A stretch of 64,000 nucleotides of DNA from Spongilla lacustris (lineage: Eukaryota > Porifera > Demospongiae > Spongillida > Spongillidae): contig OX442415.1 of the NCBI GenBank assembly GCA_949361645.1, positions 159,501 to 223,500 on the forward strand, written 5' to 3'. Made by a program: the position numbers and the translations under genes. The notes below the pieces were generated by a model. That model saw only the letters and a list, made by a program, of their open reading frames with translations, was not told the DNA's origin and did not search any database. Every line of letters begins with the position of its first letter. Position 1 is the first letter of the stretch. This document shows, piece after piece, positions 20,901 through 33,239 of the stretch.

Positions 20901-23900
20901 CCCGGAAGATAGAGAGAGTTTAAAAGAGATAGGATGGGTGAAGACAGGAATTTCAATATACTGGTTGCTTGGGGATAAGTGATTAAGGTCAATTGTACAT
21001 TATAGGGTGAAGATACAATAAATAAATAGAAACAGGTGGCATGAATCTGCAACATCTTGATGCATAGATATGGTGATTTAGTACGACAAATGTGTACGGT
21101 ACCATACTAATTGTAGCGCAGCATTAAATGTCAAAAAATGGGACACCTGAAATTGCTTTATACTTAGGACAGCTTTGCCAACCATTCGCACGGAGAACAC
21201 AGATCAATTGCTTGTAAGTCTCCTGGCTCATTGAGGCAGATGGACATTGCGGACAAATGTCTGTGGAGTACGATCAGTTTAGGCTGGCTGCCACGGGGAT
21301 TAAGCTACATGTAATGCTGCTCTTTGAATGCATAGGAACCATACACACTTGTGCATAGCTCTACATGAACATAACTATTAATAAACAGTACATGCACACA
21401 CATTCAGCACACCATCTTGGTCAAGGGCGGCACTGCTTACCAATGATGCAACAGACGCAATAAATACATACAACAAATTGATAATAATAAAATTCAAAGT
21501 TAGATTACTGTGATGGGATTTATAGGGATAGATAATAGATTCCCAAAAAGAGTCATGATCAAGGGAAGCCAACACAATTAAGGAATTAGCGATGCTGTCT
21601 ATGCCTTACAGCAATCGCCTCATCTTAGGCATTAAGGACGTGACCCAGGTTAAGACACAGGTTGGCATCCTGGAGGTCAAAAGCAGGAGCCCCAAACACA
21701 CACACAGCTAGGGGAAGTCTCGGTCAAGGGTGGCAATGCCTACCAATGATGCAACAGATCCCACGCTAACTGGCGGTGGCAAGGCTTACCCCACTTCCCC
21801 AAAATCAACGGAGCCTGTGATCCCTCATGCCAGATTCCCAAGAACAATGACACTCAGTTGGGCCCGGAAGATAGAGAGAGTTTAAAAGAGATAGGATGGG
21901 TGAAGACAGGAATTTCAATATACTGGTTGCTTGGGGATAAGTGATTAAGGTCAATTGTACATTATAGGGTGAAGATACAATAAATAAATAGAAACAGGTG
22001 GCATGAATCTGCAACATCTTGATGCATAGATATGGTGATTTAGTACGACAAATGTGTACGGTACCATACTAATTGTAGCGCAGCATTAAATGTCAAAAAA
22101 TGGGACACCTGAAATTGCTTTATACTTAGGACAGCTTTGCCAACCATTCGCACGGAGAACACAGATCAATTGCTTGTAAGTCTCCTGGCTCATTGAGGCA
22201 GATGGACATTGCGGACAAATGTCTGTGGAGTACGATCAGTTTAGGCTGGCTGCCACGGGGATTAAGCTACATGTAATGCTGCTCTTTGAATGCATAGGAA
22301 CCATACACACTTGTGCATAGCTCTACATGAACATAACTATTAATAAACAGTACATGCACACACATTCAGCACACCATCTTGGTCAAGGGCGGCACTGCTT
22401 ACCAATGATGCAACAGACGCAATAAATACATACAACAAATTGATAATAATAAAATTCAAAGTTAGATTACTGTGATGGGATTTATAGGGATAGATAATAG
22501 ATTCCCAAAAAGAGTCATGATCAAGGGAAGCCAACACAATTAAGGAATTAGCGATGCTGTCTATGCCTTACAGCAATCGCCTCATCTTAGGCATTAAGGA
22601 CGTGACCCAGGTTAAGACACAGGTTGGCATCCTGGAGGTCAAAAGCAGGAGCCCCAAACACACACACAGCTAGGGGAAGTCTCGGTCAAGGGTGGCAATG
22701 CCTACCAATGATGCAACAGATCCCACGCTAACTGGCGGTGGCAAGGCTTACCCCACTTCCCCAAAATCAACGGAGCCTGTGAGCCCTCATGCCAGATTCC
22801 CATGAACAATGACACTCAGTTGGGCCCGGAAGATAGAGAGAGTTTAAAAGAGATAGGATGGGTGAAGACAGGAATTTAAATATACAGGGTGCTTGGGGAT
22901 AAGTGATTAAGGTCAATTGTACATTATAGGGTGAAGATACAATAAATAAATAGAAACAGGTGGCATGAATCCGCAACATCTTGATGCATAGATATGGTGA
23001 TTTAGTACGACAAATGTGTACGATACCATACTAATTGTAGCGCAGCATTAAATGTCAAAAAATGGGACACCTGAAAATGCTTTATACTTAGGACAGCTTT
23101 GCCAACCATTCGCACAGAGAACACAGATCAATTGCTTGTAAGTCTCCTGGCTCATTGAGGCAGATGGACATTGCGGACAAATGTCTGTGGAGTACGATCA
23201 GTTTAGGCTGGCTGCCACGGGGATTAAGCTACATGTAATGCTGCTCTTTGAATGCATAGGAACCATACACACTTGTGCATAGCTCTACATGAACATAACT
23301 ATTAATAAACAGTACATGCACACACATTCAGCACACCATCTCGGTCAAAGGCGACACTGCTTACCAATGATGCAACAGACGCAATAAATACATACAAATT
23401 GATAAGAATAAAATTCAAAGTTAGATTACTGTAATGGGATTTATAGGGATAGATAATAGATTCCCAAAAAGAGTCATGATCAAGGGAAGCCAACACAATT
23501 AAGGAATTAGTGATGCTGTCTATGCCTTACAGCAATCGCCTCATCTTAGGCATTAAGGACGTGACCCAGGTTAAGACACAGGTTGGCATCCTGGAGGTCA
23601 AAAGCAGGAGCCCCAAACACACACACAGCTAGGGGAAGTCTCGGTCAAGGGTGGCAATGCCTACCAATGATGCAACAGATCCCACGCTAACTGGCGGTGG
23701 CAAGGCTTACCCCACTTCCCCAAAATCAACGGAGCCTGTGATCCCTCATGCCAGATTCCCAAGAACAATGACACTCAGTTGGGCCCGGAAGATAGAGAGA
23801 GTTTAAAAGAGATAGGATGGGTGAAGACAGGAATTTCAATATACTGGTTGCTTGGGGATAAGTGATTAAGGTCAATTGTACATTATAGGGTGAAGATACA

Positions 23901-26900
23901 ATAAATAAATAGAAACAGGTGGCATGAATCTGCAACATCTTGATGCATAGATATGGTGATTTAGTACGACAAATGTGTAGGGTACCATACAAATTGTAGC
24001 GCAGCATTAAATGTCAAAAAATGGGACACCTGAAATTGCTTTATACTTAGGACAGCTTTGCCAACCATTCGCACGGAGAACACAGATCAATTGCTTGTAA
24101 GTCTCCTGGCTCATTGAGGCAGATGGACATTGCGGACAAATGTCTGTGGAGTACGATCAGTTTAGGCTGGCTGCCACGGGGATTAAGCTACATGTAATGC
24201 TGCTCTTTGAATGCATAGGAACCATACACACTTGTGCATAGCTCTACATGAACATAACTATTAATAAACAGTACATGCACACACATTCAGCACACCATCT
24301 TGGTCAAGGGCGGCACTGCTTACCAATGATGCAACAGACGCAATAAATACATACAACAAATTGATAATAATAAAATTCAAAGTTAGATTACTGTGATGGG
24401 ATTTATAGGGATAGATAATAGATTCCCAAAAAGAGTCATGATCAAGGAAAGCCAACACAATTAAGGAATTAGCGATGCTGTCTATGCCTTACAGCAATCG
24501 CCTCATCTTAGGCATTAAGGACGTGACCCAGGTTAAGACACAGGTTGGCATCCTGGAGGTCAAAAGCAGGAGCCCCAAACACACACACAGCTAGGGGAAG
24601 TCTCGGTCAAGGGTGGCAATGCCTACCAATGATGCAACAGATCCCACGCTAACTGGCGGTGGCAAGGCTTACCCCACTTCCCCAAAATCAACGGAGCCTG
24701 TGAGCCCTCATGCCAGATTCCCATGAACAATGACACTCAGTTGGGCCCGGAAGATAGAGAGAGTTTAAAAGAGATAGGATGGGTGAAGACAGGAATTTAA
24801 ATATACGGGGTGCTTGGGGATAAGTGATTAAGGTCAATTGTACACTATAGGGTGAAGATACAATAAATAAATAGAAACAGGTGGCATGAATCCGCAACAT
24901 CTTGATGCATAGATATGGTGATTTAGTACGACAAATGTGTACGATACCATACTAATTGTAGCGCAGCATTAAATGTCAAAAAATGGGACACCTGAAAATG
25001 CTTTATACTTAGGACAGCTTTGCCAACCATTCGCACAGAGAACACAGATCAATTGCTTGTAAGTCTCCTGGCTCATTGAGGCAGATGGACATTGCGGACA
25101 AATGTCTGTGGAGTACGATCAGTTTAGGCTGGCTGCCACGGGGATTAAGCTACATGTAATGCTGCTCTTTGAATGCATAGGAACCATACACACTTGTGCA
25201 TAGCTCTACATGAACATAACTATTAATAAACAGTACATGCACACACATTAAGCACACCATCTCGGTCAAAGGCGACACTGCTTACCAATGATGCAACAGA
25301 CGCAATAAATACATACAAATTGATAAGAATAAAATTCAAAGTTAGATTACTGTAATGGGATTTATAGGGATAGATAATAGATTCCCAAAAAGAGTCATGA
25401 TCAAGAGAAGCCAACACAATTAAGGAATTAGCGATGCTGTCTATGCCTTACAGCAATCGCCTCATCTTAGGCATTAAAGACGTGACCCAGGTTAAGACAC
25501 AGGTTGGCATCCTGGAGGTCAAAAGCAGGAGCCCCAAACACACACACAGCTAGGGGAAGTCTCGGTCAAGGGTGGCAATGCCTACCAATGATGCAACAGA
25601 TCCCACGCTAACTGGCGGTGGCAAGGCTTACCCCACTTCCCCAAAATCAACGGAGCCTGTGATCCCTCATGCCAGATTCCCAAGAACAATGACACTCAGT
25701 TGGGCCCGGAAGATAGAGAGAGTTTAAAAGAGATAGGATGGGTGAAGACAGGAATTTCAATATACTGGTTGCTTGGGGATAAGTGATTAAGGTCAATTGT
25801 ACATTATAGGGTGAAGATACAATAAATAAATAGAAACAGGTGGCATGAATCTGCAACATCTTGATGCATAGATATGGTGATTTAGTACGACAAATGTGTA
25901 CGGTACCATACTAATTGTAGCGCAGCATTAAATGTCAAAAAATGGGACACCTGAAATTGCTTTATACTTAGGACAGCTTTGCCAACCATTCGCACGGAGA
26001 ACACAGATCAATTGCTTGTAAGTCTCCTGGCTCATTGAGGCAGATGGACATTGCGGACAAATGTCTGTGGAGTACGATCAGTTTAGGCTGGCTGCCACGG
26101 GGATTAAGCTACATGTAATGCTGCTCTTTGAATGCATAGGAACCATACACACTTGTGCATAGCTCTACATGAACATAACTATTAATAAACAGTACATGCA
26201 CACACATTCAGCACACCATCTTGGTCAAAGGCGACACTGCTTACCAATGATGCAACAGACGCAATAAATACATACAAATTGATAAGAATAAAATTCAAAG
26301 TTAGATTACTGTAATGGGATTTATAGGGATAGATAATAGATTCCCAAAAAGAGTCATGATCAAGGGAAGCCAACACAATTAAGGAATTAGCGATGCTGTC
26401 TATGCCTTACAGCAATCGCCTCATCTTAGGCATTAAGGACGTGACCCAGGTTAAGACACAGGTTGGCATCCTGGAGGTCAAAAGCAGGAGCCCCAAACAC
26501 ACACACAGCTAGGGGAAGTCTCGGTCAAGGGTGGCAATGCCTACCAATGATGCAACAGATCCCACGCTAACTGGCGGTGGCAAGGCTTACCCCACTTCCC
26601 CAAAATCAACGGAGCCTGTGAGCCCTCATGCCAGATTCCCAAGAACAATGACACTCAGTTGGGCCCGGAAGATAGAGAGAGTTTAAAAGAAATAGGATGG
26701 GTGAAGACAGGAAATTAAATATATGGGGTGCTTGGGGATAAGTGATTAAAGTCAATTGTACACTATAGGGTGAAGATACAATAAATAAATAGAAACAGGT
26801 GGCATGAATCTGCAACATCTTGATGCATAGATATGGTGATTTAGTACGACAAATGTGTACGGTACCATACTAATTGTAGCGCAGCATTAAATGTCAAAAA

Positions 26901-26930
26901 ATGGGACAAATGAAAATGCTTTATACTTAC
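17959..26930. repeat. 960-bp tandem array, nine units plus a partial
   Basis: Units start with AAAATCAACGGAGCCTGTGA at 17,961, 18,918, 19,880, 20,839, 21,801, 22,763, 23,722, 24,684, 25,643 and 26,602. Their lengths are 957, 962, 959, 962, 962, 959, 962, 959 and 959. The array breaks off near 26,930. Within each unit a stretch of about 43 bp is duplicated (for example about 18,536-18,578 and 18,835-18,877, around CTTACCAATGATGCAACAGA). Short repeated minus-strand open frames of 64-70 residues recur in each unit but show no domain and vary by indels, so I do not call genes. No rRNA, snRNA or tRNA pattern was recognised. Confidence 0.95.
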
Positions 26931-27892
26931 ATGTACTATGTACCGCTACCGCGTAATATATTATAGCATCCTTTTATAAATTATATGCTGGCTCAAAATT
27001 TTGGGGGTGCTTGAGCCCCCTCCCCTCCCTTAGTTACTACGGCCTTGCAATGGGAGACTACGTAGGAGGGGGAAGCTTTTTAATCAACACAAAAGATAAC
27101 GGTGGGCATTAAATAAAGTTTGCGTATTATAACAAGCCGCTGCAACGGACGCACACAGGAAGAACGGCACGCAGGGGAAGCCACGGGAGGGGAAGTACAG
27201 GGAAGGCAAAACCCAAAACACGCACGGAGCCGACGACAGAACACGAACACGCAACTCACTGCAATAGACAGTTCCGCGTATCTCACGGCGACGCCCAACA
27301 ACGAGCAAAACTGCAACCAGACGCGTTTCGGCGGAGATATTTATATTGGCCCGCACTTGTACCAGTGGCATTTTATTGATCGCGGCGAAGGACTTCCTCT
27401 AATTTTGGTTTCTGGAAAGGTCGCCTGACACACGTGACATTCGTTCCGCGTGTAAATTAAAATTATAATGCCACAGAGTAGACCCACCATGACGTAAGCG
27501 TTTATATAAAGGCTAATACATTTTTCTGTCGTTTGAGGAACGAATTAGACAGAAAATATGCTCCCAGCAGAATATGGAGGCGTAACCTACTGTACATGCA
27601 TGTGTTGTGCACGCGTGTACAGTAACATGTAAGCATGTAGATCGATAAAGATGGTTATAAACCAGGGTGTATGTGAATGTGCAACTGTAGGTAGATATCA
27701 GGTGATGGGGAGCACATGTTCTGTACAATGAGTCTTCAGCTGGTGGGCGTGCGCATCTGGGCTTGGATATAAGGTTCTACTCTAATATCTACGGTTAGAA
27801 TCACTCTAGGCGTATTGTGCACAGCCACATGCACTGGCAGAGCTAACCCCACTTTTTTCCCCCCTTTATGAGAAATCAGGCCTAGGTGTACG
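26931..27892. other. Intergenic, no supported gene
   Basis: Just after the array is a low-complexity stretch with GAGCCCCCTCCCCTCCC. Overlapping open frames at 27,080-27,428 on both strands have no recognisable domain. I see no gene here. Confidence 0.4.
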
Positions 27893-28203
27893 TACGGCAT
27901 AGGCGGCCGGCGGGAGGGGGCCAGGGGGCCTGGGCCCCCCCCCCCCCCCCCCCCCCCCTCCTTGGGCTATGGCGCCCCATTCCCCCCCACCCCCAATCCC
28001 TAAAACTATCGCAATTACTACAATCCAAAGAGACTACAACATGCGGGGCATAATTTACTAGCGCTCGCGCAAGCGGCATTATCTCTGTTATTAGCAACAA
28101 TCCAGAGTCAAACGGTTATACGCGCGTAGTAAGCCACGCCCATTTTTGGCGCCCCTCGTGTGTTTGGCCCCTCCCCTCGGTAGATGCTGGGGCCGCCTCT
28201 ACT
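27893..28203 (-). repeat. Dispersed repeat with C-tract, related to 51,415-51,996
   Basis: Ends are CATAGGCGGCC and GGCCGCCTCTA. A run of about 20 C lies at about 27,937-27,957. The sequence is an inverted, diverged copy of the repeat at 51,415: shared stretches include CCAGCATCTA, GAGGGGCGCC, GCGTGGCTTAC and GTTTGACTCTGG. Confidence 0.7.
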
Positions 28204-28473
28204 ACGTGTATGTATAGACCTACCAACTCTCACGATTTGGTCGTGAGACTCACGCTTTTTTGACCTTGATAGAAAGAGCTCATATAAATATAACTCTACA
28301 ACCAAAACTGTTAGAAGAAGGCAGTAAGAAGACCACGGTAGCTACAGTAAAACAGAACCCGACGCGCGCAGTTAAAATTGATGTAAGTTAGTAGAACACT
28401 ACTTTTTTCCGAAGTGTGGTCCGGGTATCGAGGTGAATCTCACGACGGGCGTTATTGCCAAGTTGGCAGGTCT

Positions 28474-28794
28474 CATAGGCGGATCCAGGATTTTTGGCTG
28501 GGTGGTGCACATGAATATTAATGAAGGGAGGGGCACGGTAAATTACAAGCGCATTAACTGCTCATACATGTATACAGCCTCTTTTGAGTAATATAAGTTG
28601 GATTCACAAACAGACAATTTAGATTCTAGAATGCTGCTTTGACGTTTCATAACACGCGCCACCGAAAACATAGAAATGAAGTTTAATAAAGTAGGTGGTT
28701 AATGAATTAATTAATTACTTAATTAATACTGGACCTTGGAGGGTGGTGCACGGGCACCCTAGGCACCCCCCCCCCCCCCCTGGATCCGCCTATG
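28474..28794. mobile_element. MITE with CATAGGCGGATCCAGG ends
   Basis: The left end CATAGGCGGATCCAGG and the right end CCTGGATCCGCCTATG are perfect 16-bp inverted repeats, extended by inner matches around GGTGGTGCAC. A C-tract lies beside the right end. There is no open frame. No clean target duplication is visible, so the superfamily is left open. Confidence 0.72.
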
Positions 28795-30204
28795 GCCGTC
28801 TGGTACACGACGGTGTGCAACTGAAGAAATTAACGGCAAACTCTTCCACGAAGGCATAAATGAATTGTTTGAGCAGCTCTGAACTCGGTTTTTCCCTTTT
28901 ATAAAGGGTTTTTTCCAGGAGGAGGTGTGCATGGGCCCACTTCCTCTAAATATAGGCTTGTCAATTTTCGCGATTGGTTATGATGGTAGGCCGTATATGA
29001 CTCAAATCACGCGCTTTCGAATTAGGCTCGTGACTCTTGTTCCAGAATGGTCCATTTGGGATGCTAAGTTGCATTGGCTCTGATTTCTGAAAAGAACCCG
29101 TGGCGTTTGACGCGGATAACTCATCGTAGGTCTACATTTAGGGCCGTAGCAGCCGGTCATGCATACGGGCTATAGCCTGACCACTTTTTGCCCGAGGTCC
29201 ACCTCGAGAAACGACTGAAAACGATATAAAATTGTGAATCGATACATGCATGTATCATAAATGTATCACGATATCGAATTTCGAACGCAAGGAACATTAC
29301 AATTTTTAATCAACAGTCACGTGTTTACAATGAATTTACTGAAGACCCTACTGTAGAAAGTCCGCAATACATATATATTAGTTGATAATTAATATTATAC
29401 TAAAAATTTATACATTTACAACAATGCTAATGCGTGGTGCTACATGATGCCTAGCATATGATATGGACACAGTTCTTAATTTGGCTCCCACCTGCCTGTA
29501 GTTTATCGCTACTTCGCTGGTAACCGATACTAAGTTGATCGCTTGAAGATGTAATCTCGCGGAATGAGCCCTTTTCGACTAATAGCCATGCCATGGGAAT
29601 AACATTTACGCTCATCGGCCATAATTACCGTGCAGCTATTTGCATAGATCATCGTGCACCATCGTTTTTAAGCGGGTGGCAAACCCTGTGCTTATGTAAC
29701 AACCCTTTGATGTGGTTGTTCCTAATTCGGTACCTTTCCCATACATTGAGGTATGTTTGCCGAAACGTAAGTCTTCAGTACCAGGATTCATGAAACATTT
29801 CCTACGGATAGTACAGTTGTAATCTCCATTAAATTTTCCTATCCAACAGTGTTTAAATTATCTCTCTAGCATGGATAGCCTGTCGACATCAGTCAAGGGA
29901 AGTCGATTGTTCCTGTTAAGGTTCCCTTGCTCTACATGCAATTGCAACCCGCTGCTATTTTTTGGTTTCTAATTTTTACATTTGTACATGTGATTTTATA
30001 AATCGTACAACTTCCCTAAACGAGCGTTTGGTGCTTTATTTAGCACTGAAGACATAATTTATTTATTTTATTGGGGGTGGGCAGAGAGGCTTTAAAGGGA
30101 GTATATATTCAGTTGAGTATACTGATAAAGAGTGTTGTTCGGAACTTTGATCATATACATCATGCAGGGGAAGATTTCATGGCCACATAGCAATTTTGCT
30201 GTGT
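28795..30204. other. Intergenic, no supported gene
   Basis: The stretch is AT-rich. Only short open frames without recognisable domains occur. Confidence 0.4.
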
Positions 30205-30412
30205 TATCCCTCCTGGGCCTTGTGTTATCCCTCCCCCCTCCTCCTGGACCTTGTGTTATCCCTCCCCCCTCCTCTGGGACCTTGTCTTATTCCTCCTCCT
30301 CCCCCCCCCCCCCTCCTCCTGGACCTTGTCTTATTCCTCCCCCCTCCTCCTGGACCTTGTGTTATCCCTCCCCTCCTCCTGGACCTTGTGTTATCCCTCC
30401 CCCTCCAGTAAC
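30205..30412. repeat. CT-rich minisatellite
   Basis: About seven units of roughly 25-33 bp of the type CCTCCTGGACCTTGTGTTAT plus CCCTCCC, with a C-run at about 30,300. Open frames on both strands are repeat artefacts. Confidence 0.85.
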
Positions 30413-30716
30413 ATGTCACAATGATGTGTAACGATTTTATTTTCAGTTCAGAACATTAGCTTACTTTGTTTGGAAAGTTTAGTAGCAATGATTGATGTGT
30501 ACTACATGTACAGTCAGTCACTGTGATATTTATTTAATGTTTAATCTCCAATCGTCCTTGATTAAGGGCCTCTGTCATTAAACAAGGATGATTTCTTCAT
30601 TCCAGCTAAAGTACGCCTTTAAAATTTACGATGTCATGTTTTGATCTGATAAACTGTATCAGGGTAAACTGGTTTTTTATCGGTGCTCTATCTAGGCAAC
30701 TGGTTTTGGGTCAAAA

Positions 30717-31105
30717 TGGCGAAGCGATTCAAAGTTGGCGATAGTGTAGTTGGCAAACTTATAAGTACGATGGGCAAAAAAGCAACAGTGCTAGAAGTCA
30801 TTGTTAATGGAAGGAGGAGGAAATATGTCGTTCGCTGGGAAACTGGGAAAGTTTCAATGGTCTCTACTAATGGCATTTGCTTAGCACGCGACTTCGAACC
30901 AAAGGCAAAGTGCAGTCGTCGCAAAAGAGCTAGAGCACTTGAAGAAACTGAAGAAGCCAGCACACTTCCAGCTTCACGCTTTGAACTAGACAGCTCGTCT
31001 GTGGCAAACGCGGAAGGTGTCGCAAACATTGACACTGAATGCATCGTTTCGACCTTGTCATCAGAAAGTGATAGCAATAGTGATGTTGAACATGAGCAAA
31101 GGTAA
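30717..31105 (+). pseudogene. N-terminal Tudor/chromo-like segment of a piggyBac-like protein
   Basis: I start at ATG 30,717 (MAKRFKVGDSVVGKL) because the copy at 63,627 begins at the same point; an in-frame codon upstream extends the frame slightly. The first 60 residues have a small beta-barrel pattern: VGDSVVGK, KKATVLEV, RRRKYVVRWETG and a closing STNGI, reminiscent of Tudor or chromo-barrel folds. A basic stretch CSRRKRARA and an acidic, serine-rich tail follow. After the frame ends, sequence continues to the TIR element at 31,154 and coding resumes at 32,687. The fold assignment is inference from the pattern. Confidence 0.5.
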
Positions 31106-31153
31106 AGATAGTTTTGTATGAAAACATATTTTTTAAAATTAATAATTCATATA

Positions 31154-32683
31154 CACTGTGCAAAAAGTTTGTTATACGATAGTGTATATTTATGCGTATA
31201 TTTGAGGAATGCACAAAATATAACCTGTGTAGTATATTTGAAGTGTACGACCGCGAATATTTGAGAATACGTAAGTGTCAAATACGTCACCGTTTATATA
31301 AGCACACCTTCAAAATATATGATAGTGTATTCTTAAAAGTATATTTGAATATACTGTAGTGAGTTATACTACTGCGTATATTTCATTCCATAAAATCCCA
31401 CTGTTTACATAAGTATACCACAGAATTAATTCATGAGTGGTCAGACCCGTACCCGGACCCACGTGAGGTGGGAAGGTGTGTAAGCATCGAAGACTGGGAA
31501 GGAGTGCTACTTTGCTTCTATTAATGCTGCTGGACGTCAAAGGTTAGCTATATATATGTATGTCTGCTTGGTGTACCCGTATATACGGCGGTAAATTTTG
31601 TGAGCGGTAGGCCGGGCCCATGGTGCATGACTATGGCCTATGCTAACTCGCCAATTGAGTTTGGTCATGGTCACATCGGATCCCAGTAAATGCTACAATG
31701 GAAGCAGTAGAATGCCTACACAGTAGACCTCTATTGGACCCCTATACAAATGTTCGTGTAGTACGATACAAAAGTGCTCCAATTAGAAATGTAGTTAACT
31801 AACCGTGCATGTGATTTGTAGATTTTAGGCGGGCTATTTCATGGTCGTGTTGCTTTTGGTATGAACAGACAGAAGGACTGTAAGAATCGCGCTGAGATCA
31901 GGGTTTTGATCGTTAAATGGCAAAAGTTCGTCTTTCCAGAGTGTACAAGTTTATGTGTTGCAGTTGCTAAAGAATGAATTCACCTTTCTCTATTTGCACT
32001 AGGTTGGCAAGTGTCCTAAGTGTTACCATTCGGTTGAACAACCGAAATGATAGAACAGGTACAATGGAGCGTGATATAAAAAGGTATAGGCCTATTCATT
32101 TGTTGTGTTTTGCTACTTGCAGACTCCGACCGGACGGTACGGTAAGTGTTTAACTCACACTGTTCCATTGTTTTAAGTCAAACATCGGAGATAGGAGACA
32201 AGAAAGGTAAGCATACCACTTACCCGATAATGTATCTGTTGCTTTATATATAGAATCATGTATAAACAGAACGACGATATGATATGTGGTGAGTGGAATA
32301 TATTTTTTTACGATATGAATTTATTGTTCGTATTCTGTACAGGTGCCTTGGATTGAATATATGCAGATTGCCGCCTCGGACTTTAGGTTTGTTGTTTTGT
32401 TGTACATGTGCAAAATGATTAAAATTTTAAATCGACTAAACTGGATCGGGAACGAGGGGTGGGAGTGGTAGGAGGATAATATACGGAATATGAAGCACTT
32501 AGTATATGGTGACCAACAATGTAGCCACAAAGTGAATTCAACGGTTTGTTAAGCAACCACAAATGTCGCGTGATCGGTTATATTTGAATATACGCACCTG
32601 CATATATGGTTCTATACGCTGGTGTGTATATTCAAGTATACGCTATCGAATACGCTATCGTATAACAAAGTTTTTGCACAGTG
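31154..32683. mobile_element. 1.5-kb TIR element interrupting the piggyBac-like gene
   Basis: The left end CACTGTGCAAAAAGTTTGTT and the reverse complement of the right end share about 30 bp with few mismatches, extending into TATACGATAG. Both sides have ATA directly outside (31,151-31,153 and 32,684-32,686). The end motif CACTGTGCAAAA resembles Tc1/mariner termini, which duplicate TA, so the assignment is plausible but not proven. No transposase frame is visible. Confidence 0.62.
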
Positions 32684-32686
32684 ATA

Positions 32687-33127
32687 GAACGCATACGGAT
32701 GAGGATTTTCTTGAAGACCCAGTTCCACCCACTACTGATGTATGGTTGCATGTGGAAATGGCGAGAATCTTTGCTCATTGATCCCTCAGCTGGAGGGCGT
32801 TATAATTCAATTCCTCATGTGAGATGGTCACATGTACAAGAGAGTCAACCAAAGACAGCTTACAACTATTTTACTTTGTTATATCCCATGTGTGGACTCG
32901 ATAGCATGTTGCAGTGTACCAACATCAACATGAATGCAAATGGTTGAGTCACCTTGACAAGGGTGAGTTTTTTAAATTTCTTGGATTGAGGCTTGCTATG
33001 GCTTGTGAACCTAAACGGGGTCCTATTCATGTGTACTGGAAAACTGGAAGTGAACCTGGAAGTGTGTTCAAAGGTGCAGACTTTGGTCATTATGGGATGA
33101 CTAGACGATTCACTTCCAAAATATACT
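32687..33127 (+). pseudogene. piggyBac-like transposase N-terminal domain fragment
   Basis: In shifting frames the sequence reads DEDFLEDPVPPTTD, YNYFTLLYPMCGLDSM, then, after an in-frame stop near 32,945, GEFFKFLGLRLAMACEPKRG. The pattern of a YF-x-LLYPM helix, then TN, then GEFxxFLGLxLxMA matches the start of the DDE_Tnp_1_7 domain of piggyBac-type transposases. The catalytic DDD core is missing, and coding pattern ends near 33,127. Together with 30,717-31,105 it indicates a piggyBac-like gene with an extra N-terminal domain. Confidence 0.58.
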
Positions 33128-33239
33128 GAAGTGCTTGCACACACATAAGCATAGAATAGTGTTATACATCAATTTCACTAATGTACAAGTCATCTGAGAT
33201 ATAGTCAACTAAGAATTCATACAGCGTCATTGAAACATC

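Larger units (their letters stand above)
30541..33130 (+). mobile_element. piggyBac-like element, degraded
   Basis: The region begins TTAATCTCCAATCG, closely like TTAACCTCCAATCG at 63,431. Each precedes a homologous N-terminal coding segment by under 200 bp. The start therefore looks like a TTAA target followed by a CYTCCAATCG terminal repeat. I could not find the matching right end. The element is interrupted by a TIR element at 31,154-32,683. Confidence 0.5.

Noticed and set aside
18498..26818. Repeated 64-70-residue minus-strand frames in each 960-bp unit
   Set aside because: They repeat because the unit repeats. The two types do not keep indels in multiples that preserve a longer protein, and no domain is present.
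17959..26930. Tandem rRNA or small-RNA gene cluster
   Set aside because: Unit length and regular spacing invited the idea, but I find no 5S, snRNA or tRNA-like consensus in the unit.
7867..26930. CRISPR array
   Set aside because: The repeats are long minisatellites or satellites without alternating unique spacers, in a eukaryotic TE context.
28474..28794. 8-bp target duplication around the CATAGGCGGATCC MITE
   Set aside because: The flanks GCAGGTCT and GCCGTCTG are only loosely similar, so no duplication is claimed.
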